NCBI RefSeq assembly: GCF_016741875.1
Contig: NZ_JAERRF010000012.1
Location: forward strand, 1-64,000
Source: Streptomyces coffeae
GTDB lineage: Bacteria > Actinomycetota > Actinomycetes > Streptomycetales > Streptomycetaceae
DNA length: 64,000 nucleotides
Direction: 5' to 3'
The notes beneath the pieces were generated by a model. The model was given only the letters and a program-made list of their open reading frames with translations, was not told the DNA's origin and searched no databases. Shown here piece after piece: positions 1-21,896 of this stretch; position 1 is the first letter of the stretch, and each line of letters starts with the position of its first letter. The position numbers and the translations under genes were made by a program.

Positions 1-3000
1 GCCCCTGGATCCACGTGCACGACGTGCACGTCCGCACCGTTCCGGGCCAGCGCGTCACGCACCCACTCGGCCCGGTCCTCACCGGTCGGCGCCACCACCA
101 GCCAGGCACCGTCCAGCCGCCCAGCCCCGACAGCCACCGGCCGCCACTCGACCCGATACCGCCAACCATCAGCTGTGGAGCGATCCCGCTGCTCCCTGCG
201 CCACGCAGACAACCGAGGCAACACCGTGCTCAGCGGATCGTCCGACGACACATCCAACGTACGGGTGAGATCAGCGATGTCGCCGTCCTCGACGACCTCC
301 CAGAACCGCGCCTCCACCGGCGACATCTGCTCAACGCCCACAGCAACGGACGGAGCGTCGAGCCAGTAGCGCTCGCGCTGGAACGCGTAGGTGGGCAGAT
401 CCACCCGCCGCGCGCCACGACCTGCGAAGAACGCCTCCCAGTCCACCCGGACACCGCGCACATGCAACTGGCCCGCAGCCGTCGTGGCAGCCACGGCCTC
501 CGGCCGATCGCCACGCAGCACCGGCACGAACCCAGCGTCGGGCGCGGACTCCCGCCCCATCGCGGACAGTGTCCCGCCCGGCCCCACCTCGACAAACGTC
601 CCCACACCCTCGGCAACCAGAGTGCTCACGGCGTCGGCAAACCGCACCGACTCCCGCACATGCCGCACCCAGTACTCCGACGAGGCAAGCTCCTCGGCGC
701 TCGCTAACCGGCCCGTCAGCGTCGACACGATCGGAATGGCGGGCTCACCACACTCGATTCCCTCGACCACCGCGCGGAACTCGTCCAGCATCGGGTCCAT
801 CAGCGGCGAGTGGAACGCGTGACTAACGCGCAGACTGGTCACCTTCCGGCCCGCTTCACGCCACCGCTCCGCGACAGCCTCGACATCGGCAGTAACACCC
901 GAAACGACCACCGATGTCGGCCCGTTGACCGCCGCGATCCCCACGGTCTCCGGCAGCTCGGGCGAGACCTCGGCCTCGGTGGCCTGGATCGCCACCATCG
1001 CACCGCCTGACGGCAGTGCCTGCATCAGCGCACCCCGCGCCGACACCACCTTTGCCGCATCAGCCAATGACCACACACCCGACGCATGAGCCGCGGCCAG
1101 CTCGCCGATCGAGTGTCCGGCCAGCACATCCGGCTGAACACCCCAGGACTCCAGCAGCCGGAACAGCGCCACCTCGACCGCGAACAGCGCGGGCTGCGTC
1201 ACCCCGGTTTCGTTCAGGGCATCGGCGTCCTCGCCGAACAGCACCTCACGCACCGCCGGGTCGAACTCGCCCAGCACCGCATCCAACGCCTCGGCGAACA
1301 CCGGGAACCGGTCAGCCAGCTCACGCCCCATGCCCAGCCGCTGCGACCCCTGACCCGAGAACAGGAAACTCACCCGGTGCGGCGCCACCTCGCCCACCAC
1401 AACGCCCGGACCACCCCGCCCCTCGGCGAGAGCGGCCAGAGCCGACTGGAACTCAGCAGGTTCCGTGGCGACAACCACCGCGCGGTGCTCCAACGCCGCA
1501 CGTGAGAACACCAGCGTACGGCCCACGTCCGCCACGGACAGCTCCGGCGATTCGTCCACGAAGGACTGGAGTCGCGCGGCCTGCTCCCGCAACGCCTCGG
1601 GCCCCTTGGCCGACAACACCCACGGCACCAGCCCGTCGTCCGTCGGCTCCGGAGCTTCGTCCTGCTCGACCGCGGGTGCCTGCTCGATGATGGTGTGGGC
1701 GTTGGTTCCGCTGAATCCGAACGACGACACACCGGCTCGCCATGGCCGGTCCGCAGCAGGCCATTCACGCTGATCGGTGAGCAGCTCCACCGCACCGGCG
1801 GACCAGTCCACGTGCGGGGACGGCTCGTCGACGTGCAGGGTGCGGGGTAGCACACCGTGCCGCATGGCCATCACCATCTTGATCACACCGGCCACGCCCG
1901 CGGCGGCCTGGGTGTGACCGATGTTCGACTTGATCGAGCCGAGCCACAGGGGCTGGTCGGCGGGGCGGTCCTGGCCGTAGGTGGCGAGCAGCGCCTGTGC
2001 CTCGATCGGGTCACCGAGCTTGGTACCGGTGCCGTGCGCCTCGACCACGTCCACATCGGACGGAGCGAGCTGTGCACTGGCGAGGGCCTGCCGGATCACC
2101 CGCTGCTGCGACGGACCGTTCGGCGCCGTGAGGCCGTTGGACGCGCCGTCCTGGTTCACCGCGGACCCGCGCACGACGGCGAGCACAGGGTGGCCGTTGC
2201 GCTGCGCGTCCGACAGCCGCTCGACGAGCAGCATCCCGATGCCCTCGCCCCAGCCCGTGCCGTCCGCGCCTGCGCCGAATGCCTTGCACCGGCCGTCCAC
2301 CGCCAGCCCGCGCTGGCGGCTGAACTCCACGAACGCGGCGGGCGTGGACATCACCGTGACGCCACCCGCGAGCGCGAGCGAGCACTCACCCGACCGCAGC
2401 GCCTGCACCGCCAGATGCAGCGCCACCAGCGACGACGAACACGCCGTGTCCACCGTCACCGCAGGACCTTCAAGACCGAACGTGTAGGACAGCCGACCGG
2501 AGATGACACTCGCCGCGCTGCCCGTGCCGAAGTAGCCCTCAACGCTGTCCGGCGCGGCCATCATCAGCGTCGTGTAGTCCTGACCGTTGGTGCCGACGAA
2601 CACACCGGACCCGCTGCCCCGCAACGAGTTCGGGTCGATGCCCGCTCGCTCGAACGTCTCCCAGGAGGTCTCCAGCAGCAATCGCTGCTGCGGGTCCATC
2701 GCCAATGCCTCGCGCGGCGAGATCCCGAATAACGCCGGGTCGAAGTCCGCCACATGGTCGAGGAAAGCGCCCATGCGGGTGTACGACGTGCCGACGCCCG
2801 CCGCATCCGGGTCGGGGTTGTACAGCGCCTCCAGATCCCAGCCGCGGTCGGTCGGGAACTGCGACACCGCGTCTCCACCCGACAGCAGCACCTGCCACAG
2901 GTCCTCGGGGCTTGCCACACCACCGGGGTACCGGCATGCCATCGCCACGATCGCGATCGGCTCATCCGTCACACCAGATACAGCCACAGCAGCAGTGGGG

Positions 3001-6000
3001 GAGGGGGCCACGTCCGCACCGGAGAGCTCGGTACGCAGATAGGCGGCGAGTGCGGCGGCTGTCGGGTAGTCGAAGACCAGGGTGGCGGGCAGGGCAACAC
3101 CGGTGGCCTCACTGAGCCGGGACCGCAACTCCATCACTGTCAGCGAGTCGAAACCCAACTCCCTGAAGGCACGCGTCGCGGAGAACGCCTCAGCAGACAC
3201 ATGCCCCAGGACCGCAGCCGCCTCATACCGGACCAAGTCGGTGAGCTGCCGCTCCTGCTCAGCCTCGTCCAAGCCGGCCAGTCGCTGCGCGAGAGCCGAC
3301 GTACCGCCCTCCGCCGACGTGGCCTCGAACGCGGCACGCACCTCGGGCAGTTCACGCAGCAGCGGGCTGGGCCGCTGCGCCATGAAGGTGCCCGCGAACC
3401 GGGCCCAGTCGACATCGGCGATGGTGACCTTGCTGTCACCGTGTTCGATGGCCGTGCCGAGGCCGGTGAGCGCCGCCTCGGGAGCCATCGTGGTCAGGCC
3501 CCTGCGCCGGAGGTGTGCGGCCTGTCCGGAGTCCGCGACCATGCCGCCACCGCCCCACGGACCCCACGCAACCGCGGTAGCGGGCAACCCCGCCGCCCTG
3601 CGGTGGTCGGCGAGGGCGTCCAGGTAGGCGTTGGCCGCGCCGTAGGCAGCCTGGCCACCGCTGCCCCACACACCGGCGATGGACGAGAACAGCACGAACG
3701 CGTCCAATGGTGTGCCGGCCAGCAGCTCGTGCAGGTTCCTGGCGCTGTCGGCCTTGGCTGCCAGCACATCAGCGAACTCGGCGAGGTCAGTCGGTTCGAG
3801 GTCGGCGAGAGCGGCCGAGCGCTCGATACCCGCTGTGTGGACGACGGCGGTGAGTGTCGGAACGCTCTCCAGCAGCGCCGCGACGGACTCCCGGTCGGCC
3901 ATGTCGCAGGCGGCGAACGTGACGCGCGCGCCGAGTTCGACGAGCTCGGCCTCCAGCTCCTCGGTGCCCTCGGCGGCCTGACCGCGACGGCTCACCAGCA
4001 CCACATGCTCGGCCCCGCGCGCTGCCAGCCAGCGCGCCACATGGCCGCCCAGGGCACCGGTGCCGCCGGTGACCAGGACGGTGCCGCGCGGCGACCAGCC
4101 GTCCCCGGAAGCGTCGCCCAGCGGCGCGGGCAGCAGCCTGCGGCCGAGGATCTCGTTGCCGCGCAGCGCGACCTGGTCCTCGCCGCTCGTCCCGGCAAGC
4201 ACCGAGGCCAGCAGATCGCCGATCCTGTCGTCCTGCCCATGGGGCAGGTCGACCAGGCCGCCCCAGCGGCCGGGGTACTCCAACGCGGCCACCCGGCCCA
4301 GACCCCACAGCATCGACTGCTCGAACCCGGCAACCACGTCATCCGCGCCGGCCGACACCGCACCCGACGTCACACACCACAACGGCGCCTGCACATCCGC
4401 ATCACCGAGCGCACGCAGCAGCCCCATCGTGGCCGCGATACCCGTGGGCACGGTCGACCCGCCCGCGTCCGCGAGCCCCAGCAGCGAGACCACGCCGCTC
4501 GGAGCAGGCAGTTCGGTCAGCTGCTCCGCCCAGTCGACCGCCTCCGGGTCCACGTGCAGAACCTGCGCTTCCGCACCGTTCCGGGCCAGCGCATCACGCA
4601 CCCACTCGGCCCGGTCCTCACCGGTCGACGCCACCACCAGCCAGGCACCGTCCAGCCGCCCAGCCCCGACAGCCACCGGCCGCCAGTCGACCCGGTACCG
4701 CCAGCCGTCGGCGGTGGACCGGTCCCGCTGCTTCCTGCGCCAGGCGGACAGCCGGGGCAGCACGGCACTCAGCGGATCGTCGGACGACACACCCAGCGTG
4801 CGGGCGAGATCGGAGAGATCGCCCTCCTCCACGGCCTCCCAGAACCGTTCCTCCACCGGCGATATCCGCTCAGCGCCGTCATCGCCGGCCGGAGCGTCCA
4901 ACCAGAGGTGCTCACGCTGGAACGCGTAGGTGGGCAGGTCCACCCGCCGGGCCCCGCTGCCGTCGAAACAGGCGGCCAGGTTCACCGCGACACCGCGTAC
5001 GTGTAGTTGGCCGACGGCGGTGGTCAGCGCGACGAGCTCGGGCCGGTCGCCGCGCAAGGCAGGCACGAAGCCCGCCTCCGGGGCGTTGAGTTGCCCGAGA
5101 CCGGACAGCACTCCACCGGGACCGATCTCCAGGAAGACATCGGCGCCCTGCTCGCGCAACGCCACGACCGCGTCGGCGAACCGCACCGACTCCCGCACGT
5201 GCCGCACCCAGTACTCCGGCGACGCCAACTCCTCGGCGGTGGCCAACCGGCCCGTCAGCGTCGACACGATCGGAATCGCGGGTCCCTCGTAGGACACGCT
5301 CTCCAGCACCCGACGGAACTCGTCCAGCATCGGGTCCATCAACGGCGAGTGGAACGCATGGCTCACCCGCAGCCGGGTCACCTTCCGGCCCGCCTCACGC
5401 CACCGCTCGGCGACCGTCTCCACATCGGCAGCAACACCCGAAACGACCACCGACGACGGTCCGTTGACCGCGGCGATGTCCACCGTGTCAGGCAACTCGG
5501 GCGCGACCTCGGCCTCGGTCGCCTGGATCGCCACCATCGCACCGCCTGACGGCAGTGCCTGCATCAGCGCACCCCGCGCCGACACCACCTTGGCCGCATC
5601 AGCCAACGACCACACACCTGCCACATAAGCCGCGGCCAGCTCGCCGATCGAGTGTCCGGCCAGCACATCCGGCTGAACACCCCACGACTCCAGCAGCCGG
5701 AACAGCGCCACCTCGACCGCGAACAGCGCGGGCTGCGTCACCCCGGTCTCGTTCAGCGCATCGGCATCCTCGCCGAACAGCACCTCACGCACCGCCGGGT
5801 CGAACTCGCCCAGCACCGCATCCAACGCCTCGGCGAACACCGGGAACCGGGCCGCCAGCTCACGCCCCATCCCCAGCCGCTGCGACCCCTGACCCGAGAA
5901 CAGGAAACCCACCCGGTGCGGCGCCACCTCACCCACCACAACACCCGAACCACCCCGCCCCTCGGCGAGAGCGGCCAGAGCCGACTGGAACTCAGCAGGC

Positions 6001-7601
6001 TCCGTGGCGACAACCACCGCGCGGTGCTCGAACACGGCCCGTGTCGTAGCCAGCGAGAAGCCGACGCCCACCGGGTCGAAGTCGTCCGAACCCTGCACGG
6101 CGGACAGAAGGCGGTCGGCCTGCGCGCGCAGCGCGTCGGGGGTCCGGGCGGACAGCACCCACGGCGTGACAGTGGGGATCGGCAGGTCGGTGTCCACGGT
6201 GGACACCGGATCGGCGGCGGGCGCCTCCTCCAGGATGACGTGGGCGTTTGTGCCGCTGACGCCGAACGAGGAGACACCGGCGCGGCGTGGTTCGCCGGTC
6301 TCCGGCCACTGCTGCCCCTCGGTCAGCAGCGCCACGGTGCCCGCCGACCAGTCGACGTGGCTGCTCGGCTCGTCGATGTGCAGGGTCTTGGGCAGCACAC
6401 CGTGCCGCATCGCCATGACCATCTTGATGATGCCCCCGACACCGGCCGCCGCCTGGGCGTGGCCGATGTTGGACTTCAGCGACCCCAGCCACAGCGGCTG
6501 GTCGGCGGTGCGGTCCTGGCCGTAGGTGGCCAGCAGCGCCTGGGCCTCGATCGGGTCGCCGAGCGTGGTGCCGGTGCCGTGCGCCTCGACCGCGTCCACC
6601 TGTGCCGGGGTGAGCCGCGCACTCGCCAACGCCTGGATGATCACCGCCTGCTGGGACGGCCCGTTCGGCGCCGTCAGGCCGTTCGACGCACCATCCTGGT
6701 TCACTGCCGAGCCACGGATCACCGCCAGCACGGGATGGCCGTTGCGGCGGGCGTCCGACAGCCGTTCCACCAGGAGCATGCCGACGCCCTCGCCCCAGCC
6801 GGTGCCGTCGGCGCTGTCGGAGAACGCCTTGCAGCGGCCGTCCACGGACAGAGCGCGCTGCCTGCTGTACTCGACGAATGTGCGCGGCGTGGACATGAAC
6901 GTGGCACCGCCCGCGAGCGCGAGCGAGCATTCCTCGCGGCGCAGCGCCACCATCGCGAGGTGCAGCGCCACCAGCGACGACGAGCACGCCGTGTCCACCG
7001 TGACGGCGGGACCTTCGAGGCCGAAGGTGTAGGCGATCCGGCCGGACGCGATGCTGCCCGCGCTGCCGTTGGCGAGGTAGCCCTCGAACCCCTCGGGCGC
7101 CTGCGGCAGCCGTGTCGCGTAGTCGTTGTACATCACGCCCGCGAACACACCGGTCCTGGTACCCCTGGCCTGCGCCGGGTCGATGCCCGCGCGCTCGAAC
7201 GCCTCCCAGGAGGTCTCCAGCAGCAGTCGCTGCTGCGGGTCCATCGCCAGTGCCTCGCGCGGGTTGACTCCGAAGAACGCCGGGTCGAAGCCCGCTGCGC
7301 CCTGGAGGAATCCGCCGTGCCGGGTGATCGACGTGCCCGCGTGCTCCGGGTCGGGGTCGTAGAGCGCGTCGACGTCCCAGCCTCGGTCGGCCGGGAACTC
7401 CACCACGGCGTCCCCGCCGTCGACCAGCAGCCGCCACAGGTCTTCCGGTGACTCGACACCACCGGGGTAGCGGCAGCTCATCCCGATGATCGCGACGGGC
7501 TCGTTCTCCCGCTCCTCGACCTCGCGCAGGCGTCGGCGTGCGGTGCGCAGATCGTTGGTGGCCCGCTTGAGATAGTCGCGGAGCCTGTCCTCGTTCTCCA
7601 T
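1..7601 (-). CDS. Type I modular polyketide synthase, two extension modules, 3' end off the window
   Basis: The ATG at 7601 opens a short charged N-terminal docking helix (residues 1-30), then EPVAIIGMSCRYPGG starts the first KS. Approximate domains in order: KS 33-460 (active-site TACSSS near 206), AT 566-867, KR 1174-1411, ACP 1456-1520 (LGFDSL), KS 1544-1970 (Cys near 1721), AT from 2077, then the structural half of another KR running off the left edge. Both ATs carry GHSIGE and HAFH, the pattern of malonyl-CoA selection. The complete KR lacks the LDD motif and has Trp eight residues before the catalytic Tyr, an A-type pattern expected to give an L-hydroxyl. In-frame TTA codons lie at 2730-2732 and 705-707, suggesting bldA dependence. 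The start lies 53 bp after the stop of the upstream PKS, whose acidic C-terminus would dock here. Confidence 0.97.
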   Translation of the reverse strand, partial: MENEDRLRDYLKRATNDLRTARRRLREVEERENEPVAIIGMSCRYPGGVESPEDLWRLLVDGGDAVVEFPADRGWDVDALYDPDPEHAGTSITRHGGFLQGAAGFDPAFFGVNPREALAMDPQQRLLLETSWEAFERAGIDPAQARGTRTGVFAGVMYNDYATRLPQAPEGFEGYLANGSAGSIASGRIAYTFGLEGPAVTVDTACSSSLVALHLAMVALRREECSLALAGGATFMSTPRTFVEYSRQRALSVDGRCKAFSDSADGTGWGEGVGMLLVERLSDARRNGHPVLAVIRGSAVNQDGASNGLTAPNGPSQQAVIIQALASARLTPAQVDAVEAHGTGTTLGDPIEAQALLATYGQDRTADQPLWLGSLKSNIGHAQAAAGVGGIIKMVMAMRHGVLPKTLHIDEPSSHVDWSAGTVALLTEGQQWPETGEPRRAGVSSFGVSGTNAHVILEEAPAADPVSTVDTDLPIPTVTPWVLSARTPDALRAQADRLLSAVQGSDDFDPVGVGFSLATTRAVFEHRAVVVATEPAEFQSALAALAEGRGGSGVVVGEVAPHRVGFLFSGQGSQRLGMGRELAARFPVFAEALDAVLGEFDPAVREVLFGEDADALNETGVTQPALFAVEVALFRLLESWGVQPDVLAGHSIGELAAAYVAGVWSLADAAKVVSARGALMQALPSGGAMVAIQATEAEVAPELPDTVDIAAVNGPSSVVVSGVAADVETVAERWREAGRKVTRLRVSHAFHSPLMDPMLDEFRRVLESVSYEGPAIPIVSTLTGRLATAEELASPEYWVRHVRESVRFADAVVALREQGADVFLEIGPGGVLSGLGQLNAPEAGFVPALRGDRPELVALTTAVGQLHVRGVAVNLAACFDGSGARRVDLPTYAFQREHLWLDAPAGDDGAERISPVEERFWEAVEEGDLSDLARTLGVSSDDPLSAVLPRLSAWRRKQRDRSTADGWRYRVDWRPVAVGAGRLDGAWLVVASTGEDRAEWVRDALARNGAEAQVLHVDPEAVDWAEQLTELPAPSGVVSLLGLADAGGSTVPTGIAATMGLLRALGDADVQAPLWCVTSGAVSAGADDVVAGFEQSMLWGLGRVAALEYPGRWGGLVDLPHGQDDRIGDLLASVLAGTSGEDQVALRGNEILGRRLLPAPLGDASGDGWSPRGTVLVTGGTGALGGHVARWLAARGAEHVVLVSRRGQAAEGTEELEAELVELGARVTFAACDMADRESVAALLESVPTLTAVVHTAGIERSAALADLEPTDLAEFADVLAAKADSARNLHELLAGTPLDAFVLFSSIAGVWGSGGQAAYGAANAYLDALADHRRAAGLPATAVAWGPWGGGGMVADSGQAAHLRRRGLTTMAPEAALTGLGTAIEHGDSKVTIADVDWARFAGTFMAQRPSPLLRELPEVRAAFEATSAEGGTSALAQRLAGLDEAEQERQLTDLVRYEAAAVLGHVSAEAFSATRAFRELGFDSLTVMELRSRLSEATGVALPATLVFDYPTAAALAAYLRTELSGADVAPSPTAAVAVSGVTDEPIAIVAMACRYPGGVASPEDLWQVLLSGGDAVSQFPTDRGWDLEALYNPDPDAAGVGTSYTRMGAFLDHVADFDPALFGISPREALAMDPQQRLLLETSWETFERAGIDPNSLRGSGSGVFVGTNGQDYTTLMMAAPDSVEGYFGTGSAASVISGRLSYTFGLEGPAVTVDTACSSSLVALHLAVQALRSGECSLALAGGVTVMSTPAAFVEFSRQRGLAVDGRCKAFGAGADGTGWGEGIGMLLVERLSDAQRNGHPVLAVVRGSAVNQDGASNGLTAPNGPSQQRVIRQALASAQLAPSDVDVVEAHGTGTKLGDPIEAQALLATYGQDRPADQPLWLGSIKSNIGHTQAAAGVAGVIKMVMAMRHGVLPRTLHVDEPSPHVDWSAGAVELLTDQREWPAADRPWRAGVSSFGFSGTNAHTIIEQAPAVEQDEAPEPTDDGLVPWVLSAKGPEALREQAARLQSFVDESPELSVADVGRTLVFSRAALEHRAVVVATEPAEFQSALAALAEGRGGPGVVVGEVAPHRVSFLFSGQGSQRLGMGRELADRFPVFAEALDAVLGEFDPAVREVLFGEDADALNETGVTQPALFAVEVALFRLLESWGVQPDVLAGHSIGELAAAHASGVWSLADAAKVVSARGALMQALPSGGAMVAIQATEAEVSPELPETVGIAAVNGPTSVVVSGVTADVEAVAERWREAGRKVTSLRVSHAFHSPLMDPMLDEFRAVVEGIECGEPAIPIVSTLTGRLASAEELASSEYWVRHVRESVRFADAVSTLVAEGVGTFVEVGPGGTLSAMGRESAPDAGFVPVLRGDRPEAVAATTAAGQLHVRGVRVDWEAFFAGRGARRVDLPTYAFQRERYWLDAPSVAVGVEQMSPVEARFWEVVEDGDIADLTRTLDVSSDDPLSTVLPRLSAWRREQRDRSTADGWRYRVEWRPVAVGAGRLDGAWLVVAPTGEDRAEWVRDALARNGADVHVVHVDPG
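33..1500. repeat. Intragenic direct repeat, copy A (AT and KR-linker of the second module)
   Basis: This segment matches 4572-6039 at a constant offset of 4539 bp (a multiple of three) with no net indels. The AT core (about 1090-1460 against 5629-5999) is almost identical, with isolated substitutions; flanking parts diverge more. Copy A contains the TTA codon at 705-707, where copy B has TTG. The pattern is typical of module duplication or gene conversion within a PKS. Boundaries are approximate. Confidence 0.85.
4572..6039. repeat. Intragenic direct repeat, copy B (AT and KR-linker of the first module)
   Basis: Partner of the repeat at 33-1500, same orientation, offset 4539 bp. Both copies encode a malonyl-type AT followed by a post-AT linker and the start of a KR. 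Boundaries were judged by eye. Confidence 0.85.
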
Positions 7602-7654
7602 TTAACGTGCGCTCCTTACGGCGGTGCGGACGAGATCGACGCGGGTCGACCCGG

Positions 7655-20410
<12,756 letters not shown>

Positions 20411-21347
20411 TCGTCAGTCCCCCTCTACGAGGTGCGTTGTCAGTCCCCTTTGACGCGGCGCCGGGCATGGGGGCTCTACCTCAGAGGGTCAAGGAAACGA
20501 CGCTCCGGGAAGCCCCGATGGGGTGCGCGGGTGAATGGCCCAAAGCCGGACGAATGCGGCACCCGCGATCCCGTGCCAAACCCGACAGTATCCGGATACG
20601 CGCCGCCCGAACCAGCCTCTCTTCTTGCGGTTATTGGAAGAAAAGCAACACTTCTCTGTTGGCGCGTAAGGCCCGTTCACCCCGCGCGGCGAGCACTCCC
20701 CACGTGGATGCCACGGCGCATCATCGACGCCGCTGCCACCTGGCGCTTCGCTGCGTGGTGTGGATGCGTGGCGCGTGGCGTCGGCGCAGGGGGCGTGGTG
20801 CACACCACTGTCCGAGAACGAGCGCGCGATGGGGCGTGCTGTGCCTGTTTCGCCGCTATCGCCTTCCGCTTTCTGCCCGCTTCGTGCCCGCTTCTGCTCG
20901 TTGCGGTCACTTCACACATCTCCGCTCCCAGGCAGCGTTCTGCAACCGCTCATCCAGCGCCACTGCCTTCCGTCCACACTCACCCGGATGGGTGACACGG
21001 CTCAACAGCCGTGCCATCGGCGGCAGGTGTGGTGGTATCGCGGTGGATTCGTCGCGCCTCGCGACACGTGCCCCATGCGCACGTTGTAGGTCGTCACTCA
21101 CCCTGGGTCGAAACACCACATCGAGGGGTCCGTGGACACGCGACGTGGACCGCACCCCCTCTCGGGGGCGGTAGGCGAGACATAGCTCACCCTGGCGGTC
21201 GGACATTGCGCCAGCATGAGGAGGTGTCGGGCGCGGTCCGCTCTGACCGCACGATCTTCACAGTCGAAGGGGAGGCCCCTCCTCCGCCGCTCTTGTAGAT
21301 TCGCCAGCAGCCTGTTGAATGTTCACCGGCGAAACGGGGGAAGAACT
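20411..21347. promoter_or_regulatory. Divergent intergenic region between the PKS operon and the WXG gene
   Basis: About 940 bp without a convincing gene, lying between divergently transcribed units, so it should contain the PKS promoter (minus strand) and the promoter of the ESX-like pair (plus strand). It includes a relatively AT-rich patch around 20600-20660 and a perfect 12-bp palindrome at 20588-20599. Short open frames here lack ribosome binding sites and recognisable products. I could not fix -10/-35 boxes. Confidence 0.5.
20588..20599. promoter_or_regulatory. Perfect 12-bp palindrome, possible operator
   Basis: The sequence GTATCCGGATAC is a perfect inverted repeat about 180 bp upstream of the PKS GTG start. 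Its position in a divergent intergenic region would suit a dimeric repressor such as a TetR-type protein. No such regulator is visible in the window, so the role is a guess. Confidence 0.25.
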
Positions 21348-21896
21348 TTGTCTTTCGAACAGGAATGGGCGGGCCTGGTCAGCGACGCGCGCTCCCAGCA
21401 GAGCACTTCCATGCAACTCAACGGGGCCGGCGGCGACGGCGGCGCCAAGGGTGATGGAAAGGGCGGTGGAAAGCAGCTCCAAGTGACGCCGCACGTCCTG
21501 CGCTCCCACGCGGGGCAAGCCGACAAGGTGAGCGACGAGTTCGCGAAGACGGACAACGAGACGATGCAGGAGACCGAGCAGGTGCCCGGCTCCATGGCGG
21601 GCTTCGCGAGCGACGAGGCGTTCAAGGAGTTCCAGAAGAACTGGCGTGCCCAGATGAAGTACCTGGACGGCCTCTACTCCGGGGTCGCCAAGGCACTCCG
21701 CACCGCCGCCACCACCTTCAAGGCAACGGACGTCCGGAGCAAGGCGGACATGGACAAGGTGGACCTGCCGCCGCTGTACGGGCCGTACCTGCCCAAGGAC
21801 GGCACCTCGCAGGGGACCGACAAGCCCCTGTACGGCCTCCATGTGCCGACGCTCCCGTCCAGCACCGAGCCCAAGTCCTGGGGAACGCGCCGATGA
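21348..21896 (+). CDS. WXG100/ESAT-6-like small protein
   Basis: A 182-residue protein. The chosen start is TTG at 21348, preceded by GGGGGAAG about 7 bp upstream; it gives MSFEQEW, an opening I associate with Streptomyces WXG100-type proteins. An internal ATG at 21411 would remove this conserved part. A Gly/Lys-rich low-complexity stretch (residues ~27-43) is followed by two helical segments, the second around FQKNWRAQMKYLDGLY. There is no signal peptide, which fits type VII (ESX) export. The stop overlaps the next start (ATGA), implying co-translation with the larger partner. Function is inferred from fold and context only. Confidence 0.75.
   Translation: MSFEQEWAGLVSDARSQQSTSMQLNGAGGDGGAKGDGKGGGKQLQVTPHVLRSHAGQADKVSDEFAKTDNETMQETEQVPGSMAGFASDEAFKEFQKNWRAQMKYLDGLYSGVAKALRTAATTFKATDVRSKADMDKVDLPPLYGPYLPKDGTSQGTDKPLYGLHVPTLPSSTEPKSWGTRR

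Noticed and set aside
2754..5006. Long open frames on the plus strand opposite the PKS (for example at 2754-5006, 5652-7451 and 16115-19402)
   Set aside because: They mirror the GC-rich PKS coding strand, give Arg/His/Gln-rich nonsense without any family motif, and lack ribosome binding sites.
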